This document shows, piece by piece, positions 1-5,985 of a DNA stretch of 8,833 nt. The translations under genes and the position numbers were made by a program. The stretch lies in assembly GCA_021786215.1 (NCBI GenBank), contig JAJYNT010000418.1, positions 1 through 8,833 on the forward strand, in the 5' to 3' direction. Position 1 is the first letter of the stretch, and each line of letters opens with the position of its first letter. The stretch comes from Chloroflexota bacterium (lineage in GTDB: Bacteria > Chloroflexota > UBA6077). The notes beneath the pieces are model-generated. The model was not told where the DNA came from, searched no databases, and saw only the letters and a program-made list of their open reading frames with translations.

Positions 1-609
1 ACCACCCCGTTCCAGGGATAGCCATTCATCGATGGTCATCGCCTCGGCGCTTCGCACGTTGCACGGCACCGCAGCGCTGTAAAGCTGAAAGAGAGCCGGG
101 GTATCCTGGCGCAAGCGAGGACGCGCCCGGCGGACCGAGTTCTCGTCATCAGCCAAACGGGTCTGAGCACGGTAGAGGGTTTCCGAGGTGTAATTGGCGA
201 AACCGGCCTGACTCGCGATCCTCGCCATGTCGCCGTCCACCCAAGTAACGAGGAAGAGCCTTCGAGCACCCCGTCGTGCCGCTTCCGCGGCCAAGTGCTC
301 CAACAGGTCCACTCCAGCCGAGCGAACGTTCTCGGCAACGAAAAGATCTTCCACATCCCATGCAAGTTTCCCCGCGCGCGAATGTGCGATGGCAAGACCA
401 CGCACATTGCCGTGGTTCAAAGAGACCCAAACCCGCGAGCCACTGCTGCGAGTTATCAGCCGGGAGAGAAGGCTCCAACCCCCTCGACCGTCCGAGTCCT
501 CCCACATGTTGGGCCAGAGAGGGGCTGTCACTTCGCGATGGGCATCGTGACGGAAGAAGGATATCAGCGAAACAAAGTCGGTGGGGCGGATAGCACGTAT
601 CGTCGGCAT
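1..609 (-). CDS. GNAT-family N-acetyltransferase, probably tandem-GNAT, C-terminus cut by window edge
   Basis: The open frame runs from an ATG at 609-607 to the left edge without a stop, giving 203 residues and no C-terminus. The N-terminus reads MPTIRAIRPTDF, a typical GNAT first strand. Residues 86-150 look like the GNAT core: a beta strand (WDVEDLFVAE), then NVRSAGVDLLEHLAAEAARRGARRLFLVT split over the acetyl-CoA loop and helix, then the usual 'A..AGF..Y..E.LYR' end. The acyl-CoA loop is R96-S-A-G99-V-D101, where the family normally has R/Q-x-x-G-x-G/A, so the last small residue is replaced by Asp. From about residue 161 a new segment (RRARPRLRQDTPALFQLYSAA) looks like the start of a second GNAT repeat, as in roughly 300-residue double-GNAT proteins. 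The ATG is the only usable start, because in-frame stops lie upstream and no other ATG or GTG falls between; its GGAG is only 2 bases away, so the Shine-Dalgarno is poor. The substrate cannot be told. Same strand as the kinase gene but 390 bases from it, so probably a separate unit. Confidence 0.8.
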   Translation of the reverse strand, partial: MPTIRAIRPTDFVSLISFFRHDAHREVTAPLWPNMWEDSDGRGGWSLLSRLITRSSGSRVWVSLNHGNVRGLAIAHSRAGKLAWDVEDLFVAENVRSAGVDLLEHLAAEAARRGARRLFLVTWVDGDMARIASQAGFANYTSETLYRAQTRLADDENSVRRARPRLRQDTPALFQLYSAAVPCNVRSAEAMTIDEWLSLERGG

Positions 610-999
610 ATCTCCGGAGCTGCTGTCCAGCGGGTGATCGCTCCCAGAACGTCCGATCTCGCCGCCCCTATTCGGAGCAATGCTAACGTCGGCACGATCT
701 CGACAAGAACCACACCTGACCCTCTATCTCCGCTAGAGATTCTACAACTCCATATCAGCCATCGCAAGGAAAGGAGAAACCTAGGTGCCACTCAAGATTC
801 CGGGAGATCCTGGGAGACCGGCTTCTGGAGTGCGGTGGCTCGACACTGCTTTAGTAGGCGGCTTGACGCCGCCATCTCGTCCCCGCCGCGTCAAGCCGCG
901 GCGTTCCAGAGCGCCGCCGAGCCGGCGCAATCCAAATTGGCCCACCCGTTTCGGAGAGGAATTGTAGGCTACCTTTCCTCACTGGATAAGGGCCGAGGG
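610..999. other. Gene-free interval between two minus-strand genes
   Basis: I find no convincing gene here. The plus-strand frame crossing it is a shadow: it runs antisense into both neighbours and part of it translates the palindrome at 824-910. Apart from that palindrome, I see no terminator with a T-run for the kinase gene and no good promoter for the acetyltransferase gene. The minus strand around 700-760 offers only weak -35 and -10 matches. Stops in the acetyltransferase frame at about 730-750 confirm that the gene does not extend into this gap. Confidence 0.6.
824..910. repeat. Nested palindromic extragenic element (REP-like)
   Basis: Two inverted repeats are nested. The outer arms are 824-833 (TCTGGAGTGC) and 901-910 (GCGTTCCAGA): 8 of 10 positions are complementary and the other two are G-T, so all ten can pair in plus-strand RNA. 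The inner arms are 858-869 (GCGGCTTGACGC) and 888-899 (GCGTCAAGCCGC): 12 of 12 perfect, with an 18-base loop. Each inner arm can also fold alone: 857-861 with 869-873, and 884-890 with 897-903, the latter a perfect 7-bp stem. The pattern of a 'tctggagtgc' edge, then a GCGGC-TTGA-CGCC core and its complement, resembles short palindromic elements I recall being dispersed between genes in Verrucomicrobia and Planctomycetes. That match is from memory, not a search. It could instead act as a transcription end or mRNA-stabilising structure between the two minus-strand genes. Confidence 0.65.
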
Positions 1000-3900
1000 T
1001 TAGCTCTCGCCGACCGTCTTCAGGGCCACGTGGAATTTGCTGCCCACCCCGACCTCGCTCTCCACCCATAGCTTCCCACCATGGAGCTCTACGAGACTCT
1101 TCACGATGGACAGCCCCAATCCAGTGCCTCGGATCCTCCTCGTCAGTTCCCCTTGAACCCTGTGGAAAGGCGTGAAGATGTCCGGAAGCTGATCCTCGGG
1201 AATGCCGAACCCTTGGTCTTCCACGGTGAAGACCACCCAACGGCACGGGCTCTCTCCCTGGAACAGGATATCGTTGCCACGCTGCCATCCCGGCCTAGCC
1301 CGCACGACGACATCCGTTCCTGGTGAAGAATACTTGATGGCATTGGAGATCAGGTTCTCCAACACCTGGGCCAACCGCTCGGGGTCTGCCTCCACCTGTG
1401 GAAGGTCAGCCGGTAGATCAGTGAGCAGCCGATGTGTCCGCGTTCTGGAACGCGATTCAGCCACGCACTGCTCCACCACCAGGGGCACAACAAGCGGTTC
1501 GGGGTTCAGTGCCACTCTGCCAGCGTCCAAACGAGAGACGTCCAGGAAGTCGTTGACCAGCGCTTCCAGCTTGAGACCCTCGTCGTAAATGTACCCCGCG
1601 CAGCTCTTCTTCTCCTCTTCCGTTTGGTCACGAGTCGCGAGCAGCTCTGAGAAACCGATGATGCTGGTGAGCGGGGTTCGGAACTCGTGGGAAACCACGG
1701 AGATGATATTCGACTTCAGCTTGTCCATCTGCCACTCGCGGCTGACATCTCTGGACGTGAAGACGGCACCGATAATCTCGCTCAACTCGTTGCGGATGGG
1801 TGCCGCACTCACCACAGTCGGCAGACGATCGCCCCAGGCCGTTTGGGTAAACATCACTGCCGGCTCCGTTGGTTTTCCCTCGTCGAATGCCGTACGCAGG
1901 GGACAGGCAGAATCGCACAGGGAAGCTCCCTGCTCGTCGGTGTGCCTCAGCACATCCCGGCATCGTCTACCCGCCATCTCCTCCGCGCGGTGACCCACCA
2001 TCGCCTCCAACCAGGGGTTAACGGAGGTGATTCGGTCCTCCTCATCGGTGGCACAGACCCCCTCGCCGATGGAGGAGAGCAACGCCCCGGTTCGAGCCTT
2101 CTCCGCCTGAACCTCCTGGAACAGCCGGGCATTCTCCATCGCTACGGCCACCTGTTCGGCCATGGCACGGGCCAGCGCCACCTCATCCTCGGAGAAACCG
2201 GGCTTGTTCGCCGTCCGGCCAAGGAAGGCGGTGCCGAAAGCCCTATCTCCCACCACCAGCGGCACCACTATGCCGGTCCTCGTGTTAAGGCGCAGAAGCA
2301 ACGCCTCCTCGGCAGGCGAAACGGTCGGATGGCCCACCGTCAGGACCATCGGCTCCCGCTCGGCCATGGCCCGGGCGGAATGAGGGTATTCGCGGAGAGC
2401 TATCTCCATTCCGATCCCAGTCCCGGCTTCACCCGGCTCCCTCTGGGCAGCCGCCCTCACCACCAGCACTCTTCGCCCCCAGTCAGCCACAGCCAGGCTG
2501 CAGCGATCTGCATCGAGGACTCGAACCCCCTCTTCCACGGCCCGTTCCATCACCACATCCAGACTGAGCTGCTCGCTTATGGCCCTACTCAAACGGAGGA
2601 GACCTCGCAGTTCCCGGACCCGAGCCCTCATCCTCTCGTCCGTCTCGCTGTAGAGGCGGGAGTTCTCCACCGCCACCACCATCTGCGCGGCCACCGATCG
2701 AACGAGCTCAGCTTCCCATTGGGTCCAATGGCGGCACCGATCGGTCTGCTGAAGCATCAACATCCCGATCAGCTCTCCTCCACGGAGCAGGGGGGTGGCC
2801 AACAGCGACATCACCCCCAGGTTGCGCATCGTCTCCCGCATCGCCTGGGTGATGGGGAAGCTCTCGATGTCGTGCATGATGACGGGACCCGACCGCACCA
2901 GCATGTCACGCATGGCCAGATTCTCCAATGGGACCCTCATCGACACCGATGGGGTCGCTGAGGGGGCCAGCGCTTCCCATCGCCATTGAGCCCTATCGTG
3001 CTTCGCATCGCTCAGGACTACCAGGCAGCGCGAAGCAGCGGTCGCCCTCTGCAACTCCTTGACGACCCTGTCCACCACCTGGTTGAGATCGAGGGAGGAG
3101 CCCACGGTCGATGCGATCTGGTGGATCAGGGCTTCGAGGTCGGCCCTCGCGCGGGCCTCCTGAAGGAGACGGGCGTTGTCGATGGCAAGCGCCATCCTCT
3201 CTGCCGCTATCTCCATCAGGCGGAGATGCTCATCCTGAAAGCAGGCCGGCCGCCGGCTGTCCAGACGAAAGACTCCGAGAGAGCGTCCTCGCGCGGTAAG
3301 CGGCAGCGCCAGCACCGAGTGGATCCCACGCTGTCGCGTAACCACCACATCCGCGGGATCCTCCTCGTCCACCTCCAGGATGAGACGGGGCTTCCCGCTC
3401 AGAGTCACCTTGCCCGAGATCCCCTCCCCCAATCCGGGATGGATCTCCCTGGGCTCCTCCCCCGGTATCCATCGGGCGCGCCGGACCGTGAACTCCTTGC
3501 CACCCTCGTCCAGCATCAGGACCATACCACCGTCCGCGCCCACGATCTCGACACACCGTTCCAGGAGGGAATCCAGCAGGCTGTCCAGGTCCAGTGTGGA
3601 GAGCGCCGCATCCGTCACCCGATGCAGAGAGGAAAGACGGCTCAGCAGACCCAGCTCGATCTCCGCCATCTGAGCGTTGGCGAAAACGCCCGCCATCTGC
3701 CCTGCCACCTGTTCCATCAGCTCCACCTCTCTGGAGCCGTAGCTGCCAGGGGTGTCCGAGACCAGAGTGATGGCTCCCAGCGCTTCACCCCTCTCAATCA
3801 ATGGTACCCGGAGAACGGAGCGCATGCCCAAGGCAGCGTAAACCGGATCTGAAGGGAAGGCCTGCTCCAGCTCCAGATCGTATATTACGTGGGACCGTCC

Positions 3901-4731
3901 ATGCCTTGTCACCCACTCCACCCCGGAGCCGGCAAGGCCCCTCATGGTGCCAAGTCGAAACTCCCTCGCGTCCAACCCCGTCGCGAGGAACACCCGATAC
4001 TTGTCTGCACCCTCCAGCAGCGCGATGGACACCCTTTGGAAGGGGAGCAGGTTGCGCAACTCGCGGGCAAAGGCCTCCGAGGTCTCCACCATGTCCCGAC
4101 CCGATGCCACGATTCGCCCAATTCTGTTGAGGACGGCGGCTTCGCGGGCTCGTTTCTCGGCCTCCCCCTGGAGCCGAGCATTGGCTATGGCTACCGCCGC
4201 CAGACCGGCGAAAAGGGATACAGCCTTCTGGTCGGTCGTACTGAAACGATGTGGGTTCTCACGATCTCGCAAACCCAGTACCCCTAGACCCTCATCTCGA
4301 TGGATCAGGGGCACACACAGCACCACCGCTGCTGGAGGCAGCCCCAACAGCGATCGGTTTCCTTGCCCTTCCAGAAGATGATGCTCCAGTACCGGGGACC
4401 GCCGGCGGAAACAGCGACACGCGATGGTATCTGTATCGTCGATGGGAACACGCACACCCTGGATCTGGGGCCCGAAAAGGCCCAGAGCCTTGACGGCCAC
4501 AAGACTCTCCCCTTGGTTCTCCCAGAGGACCGCCGTATCGGCAGCGAAGAGGTTGAGGGCTTCATGGCAGATCAGATCCAGCACCTTCTCAAGATCGTGC
4601 TCCGCGTTGAGGGTAGCCGCGACACGAGCCACCGAGATCATCAGCTTCTCCCGGGCACCCACCCGCGGAAGCCGCGCGATCTTTCCATCATCCCGGGTAG
4701 ACTCTGTTGGAGTCTGTCTCCTCGAAACCAC
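1000..4731 (-). CDS. Soluble multi-GAF/PAS sensor histidine kinase
   Basis: Cytoplasmic hybrid-sensor-type kinase of 1243 residues that should autophosphorylate on His and pass phosphate to an unlinked response regulator. Domain order from the GTG start: GAF about 42-187, GAF 197-355, GAF 362-522, GAF 532-692, GAF 712-872, PAS 880-997, HisKA 1005-1070, HATPase_c 1112-1239. The H-box is SHEFRTPLTSI with phospho-acceptor His1015; the N-box is ENLISNAIKYS (Asn1130); G1 is DQGFGIP (Asp1172); the F-box is DIFTPF; G2 is GTGLGL at 1202-1207. All ATP-site motifs are intact. GAFs are joined by helical linkers of the 'NARL..E' type. There is no signal peptide, membrane segment, receiver or HPt domain. 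The PAS holds Cys924, Cys939 and Cys943. Start choice: GTG at 4731 has AAGGAGG five bases upstream, while the in-frame ATG at 4770 (1256 residues) has no Shine-Dalgarno. Stop TAA at 1002-1000. Divergent from the DUF4388 gene. The ligand is unknown. Confidence 0.93.
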   Translation of the reverse strand: MVSRRQTPTESTRDDGKIARLPRVGAREKLMISVARVAATLNAEHDLEKVLDLICHEALNLFAADTAVLWENQGESLVAVKALGLFGPQIQGVRVPIDDTDTIACRCFRRRSPVLEHHLLEGQGNRSLLGLPPAAVVLCVPLIHRDEGLGVLGLRDRENPHRFSTTDQKAVSLFAGLAAVAIANARLQGEAEKRAREAAVLNRIGRIVASGRDMVETSEAFARELRNLLPFQRVSIALLEGADKYRVFLATGLDAREFRLGTMRGLAGSGVEWVTRHGRSHVIYDLELEQAFPSDPVYAALGMRSVLRVPLIERGEALGAITLVSDTPGSYGSREVELMEQVAGQMAGVFANAQMAEIELGLLSRLSSLHRVTDAALSTLDLDSLLDSLLERCVEIVGADGGMVLMLDEGGKEFTVRRARWIPGEEPREIHPGLGEGISGKVTLSGKPRLILEVDEEDPADVVVTRQRGIHSVLALPLTARGRSLGVFRLDSRRPACFQDEHLRLMEIAAERMALAIDNARLLQEARARADLEALIHQIASTVGSSLDLNQVVDRVVKELQRATAASRCLVVLSDAKHDRAQWRWEALAPSATPSVSMRVPLENLAMRDMLVRSGPVIMHDIESFPITQAMRETMRNLGVMSLLATPLLRGGELIGMLMLQQTDRCRHWTQWEAELVRSVAAQMVVAVENSRLYSETDERMRARVRELRGLLRLSRAISEQLSLDVVMERAVEEGVRVLDADRCSLAVADWGRRVLVVRAAAQREPGEAGTGIGMEIALREYPHSARAMAEREPMVLTVGHPTVSPAEEALLLRLNTRTGIVVPLVVGDRAFGTAFLGRTANKPGFSEDEVALARAMAEQVAVAMENARLFQEVQAEKARTGALLSSIGEGVCATDEEDRITSVNPWLEAMVGHRAEEMAGRRCRDVLRHTDEQGASLCDSACPLRTAFDEGKPTEPAVMFTQTAWGDRLPTVVSAAPIRNELSEIIGAVFTSRDVSREWQMDKLKSNIISVVSHEFRTPLTSIIGFSELLATRDQTEEEKKSCAGYIYDEGLKLEALVNDFLDVSRLDAGRVALNPEPLVVPLVVEQCVAESRSRTRTHRLLTDLPADLPQVEADPERLAQVLENLISNAIKYSSPGTDVVVRARPGWQRGNDILFQGESPCRWVVFTVEDQGFGIPEDQLPDIFTPFHRVQGELTRRIRGTGLGLSIVKSLVELHGGKLWVESEVGVGSKFHVALKTVGES

Positions 4732-4736
4732 CGAAT

Positions 4737-4743
4737 CCTCCTT
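4737..4743 (-). promoter_or_regulatory. Shine-Dalgarno site that decides the kinase start
   Basis: On the minus strand this reads AAGGAGG, a near-perfect anti-16S match, followed by five bases and a GTG at 4731-4729 in the kinase frame. It lies inside the longer frame that begins at ATG 4770, where it would encode Lys-Glu-Asp. No purine-rich site precedes the 4770 ATG; the bases just before it are pyrimidine-rich (GCTCCTCC). The GTG is therefore the better start. Confidence 0.75.
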
Positions 4744-4849
4744 GCGGGGGGAAGAGCTGTAGAAAGCCATGGAGGAGCACAGCGGATGCGACTCCGCAAC
4801 CAGTTAGAATAGTACGGCACAATCGTGGACTTGAACAGGGCTGCCTGGC

Positions 4850-4877
4850 TTGACCGGGGGAACTTCCATAGTATAAT
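4850..4877 (+). promoter_or_regulatory. Sigma70-type promoter for the DUF4388 gene
   Basis: The -35 is TTGACC at 4850-4855 (5 of 6 against TTGACA) and the -10 is a perfect TATAAT at 4872-4877, with a 16-base spacer. Transcription should start near 4884, giving a leader of about 40 bases that carries GGAGGTG at 4907-4913, ten bases before the GTG start at 4924. The promoter lies in the 192-base gap shared with the divergent kinase gene. On the minus strand only weak hexamers are visible for the kinase: TTCAAG at 4835-4830 and TATTCT at 4811-4806, 18 bases apart. Confidence 0.75.
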
Positions 4878-4923
4878 GCCAGCGGCTCGGCCCACCCTAT
4901 AGGCTCGGAGGTGAAAGCGGGCA

Positions 4924-5730
4924 GTGGCACTGATCGGTGACATCAAAGACTTCGGACTTCTCCAGCTTCTTACCCTGGTTCAAGTCACGCGCAAGACGGG
5001 CGCGCTAACGCTGCAGCGCGGGGGCGAAACGGCCATAATCTATTTCGAAGATGGTCAGATGATCAAGGCTAAGCCCCCGGAATCTCGTGCCGATGGTCTG
5101 GCCACCCTGCTCTTCCGGGCTGGTCGGATCGACCAGGAAAAGTACGACCTGATCACATCCCAGTCTCCACCCTCAGAGCAAGCGGTTGGGCTCCTGCTGG
5201 AAGATCAGGCGGACCTTTCCCGAGACCAGATTGTGGAGTTTGTACGCGAGAAAGCGCTGGCCAACATCTACTCCCTGCTGACCTGGCCCGAGGGCAGTTT
5301 TCGGTTCGACGTGGGCAGCTCCCCCGCCGAGGAGGAGATCCTGGCGCCCACCGACCTGAGCTCTGTTCTGGAGAAGGGACGCAGCTACCTGGAGGAGTGG
5401 CAGCTGCTAGCCTCCTACATACCGAGTCTGGATCGTCCCATGCGGCTTCTGGCTGAGCCCAGGAGATCGATGGAAGAGATACGCCTCAGCACCGAAGAGT
5501 GGAGGATGGTGGCGAGCCTGACCGCCAACATCCCTCTCAAAGAGGTCGGGAGCAAGCTGGGGCTAGATGAGTTCGCGGTGCGCCAGGTGGCCTACCGCCT
5601 TATCAAGAGCGGCTTGGCCGACATCCCGGAACCTGAGTTCACGCCCCCTCCTCCCAAAGAGTCTTGGGAACCAAGGGAGAGCGAGGAAGCCAAACCTGGC
5701 GCCCTCGCCAGACTTTTCGGCCGCAAGTAA
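4924..5730 (+). CDS. DUF4388 (PATAN) domain signalling protein
   Basis: 268 residues, soluble. The N-terminus (MALIGDIKDFGLLQLLTLVQ, then GALTL about 27-31, then IIYFEDGQMIKAK 38-50) is the classic DUF4388/PATAN opening, a fold named for the PatA N-terminus and found in phototaxis, gliding and small-GTPase signalling proteins. The domain runs to about residue 135, including a segment (LFRAGRIDQEKYD) and the 'W-P-E-G-SFRFD' strand at 121-129 typical of the family. Residues 190-235 (EEWRMVASL..NIPLKEVGSKLGLDEFAVRQVAYRLIKSGLADI) look like a winged-helix unit common at the C-terminus of such proteins. A proline- and acid-rich linker and a basic tail (LARLFGRK) follow. The GTG start has GGAGGTG ten bases upstream and fits the conserved N-terminus. 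It likely acts as an adaptor in a signal pathway, perhaps with the divergent kinase; that link is inferred from position only. No GTPase or roadblock gene is seen here. Confidence 0.88.
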   Translation: MALIGDIKDFGLLQLLTLVQVTRKTGALTLQRGGETAIIYFEDGQMIKAKPPESRADGLATLLFRAGRIDQEKYDLITSQSPPSEQAVGLLLEDQADLSRDQIVEFVREKALANIYSLLTWPEGSFRFDVGSSPAEEEILAPTDLSSVLEKGRSYLEEWQLLASYIPSLDRPMRLLAEPRRSMEEIRLSTEEWRMVASLTANIPLKEVGSKLGLDEFAVRQVAYRLIKSGLADIPEPEFTPPPPKESWEPRESEEAKPGALARLFGRK

Positions 5731-5772
5731 GGGAAGATATGGGCAATCGCCCCAGTCCCTGAAGGGCATGAC

Positions 5773-5800
5773 CAACCTGCCCGTCGGGGCCGGGTGGTTG
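5773..5800 (+). terminator. Terminator-like hairpin after the DUF4388 gene
   Basis: A stem of 5773-5783 with 5791-5800 pairs ten positions (one G-T and one bulged T at 5778) around a 7-base loop. A pyrimidine-rich stretch with several T residues follows at 5809-5818, but not a clean T-run. A competing stem, GGGGC 5786-5790 with GCCCC 5802-5806, abuts the same pyrimidine stretch. Its place 42 bases past the stop and just before the next promoter fits transcription ending. The lack of a true U-tract keeps confidence modest. Confidence 0.4.
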
Positions 5801-5816
5801 CGCCCCAGTTCTTCCT

Positions 5817-5840
5817 CTGACGTTGACCCCCTCACGTCAG
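5817..5840. promoter_or_regulatory. Inverted repeat over the -35 of the mannosidase promoter, possible operator
   Basis: CTGACGT at 5817-5823 and ACGTCAG at 5834-5840 form a perfect 7-bp inverted repeat with a 10-base centre. The centre contains most of the -35 hexamer at 5823-5828. This is where a repressor dimer would block RNA polymerase. The regulator is not encoded in the window. It could also be a short RNA stem, but if the promoter below is real it lies upstream of the transcript. Confidence 0.4.
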
Positions 5841-5851
5841 CCTGATATGCT
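5823..5851 (+). promoter_or_regulatory. Sigma70-type promoter with extended -10 for the mannosidase gene
   Basis: The -35 is TTGACC at 5823-5828 and the -10 is TATGCT at 5846-5851 (4 of 6), with the ideal 17-base spacer and a TG at 5843-5844 placed one base before the -10 (extended -10). The start point would be near 5858, leaving a leader of about 130 bases before the ATG at 5986. A second AT-rich stretch at 5861-5875 (TATAAC at 5865-5870) lacks a good -35. Confidence 0.6.
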
Positions 5852-5973
5852 CATATTAGTGTTGTATAACTGTTTATGCGCCTCTTCTCCCATCGCCGCC
5901 GATCCTGCCATCTGGCGTGTCGCATCGATTCGACGGGATGGCAGCGGTACATGTGATTTCGCCTTCTCACGTC

Positions 5974-5979
5974 GAGGAG
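5974..5979 (+). promoter_or_regulatory. Shine-Dalgarno site that decides the mannosidase start
   Basis: GAGGAG, six bases before the ATG at 5986. The same frame opens earlier with a GTG at 5917 and an ATG at 5938, but neither has a purine-rich site and the extra residues do not resemble the GH38 start. The ATG at 5986 is preferred. Confidence 0.75.
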
Positions 5980-5985
5980 AACCGT

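Noticed and set aside
295..1071. Long plus-strand open frame of 258 codons
   Set aside because: It runs antisense to the acetyltransferase and kinase ends, across the palindrome, with low-complexity composition and no family resemblance. The acetyltransferase frame opposite it has clear GNAT features.
1687..2961. Plus-strand open frame of 424 codons inside the kinase gene
   Set aside because: Its product is rich in His, Gln, Arg and Pro, typical of an antisense shadow of a high-GC gene, and the opposite strand encodes intact GAF, PAS and kinase motifs.
2986..3852. Plus-strand open frame of 288 codons inside the kinase gene
   Set aside because: Same reasoning: antisense shadow with biased composition and no recognisable domain, while the minus strand encodes GAF domains.
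4782..4797. Short hairpin GCGGA-N6-TCCGC upstream of the kinase gene
   Set aside because: A five-base stem with no conserved context or T-run; common by chance.
4859..4867. GGAACTTCC palindrome in the spacer of the DUF4388 promoter
   Set aside because: Only 4-bp arms around one base, easily expected by chance in high-GC DNA; not enough to call an operator.
5917..5985. N-terminal extension of the mannosidase from GTG 5917
   Set aside because: No Shine-Dalgarno before it, and the ATG at 5986 has GAGGAG at ideal spacing. The extension does not look like a signal peptide.
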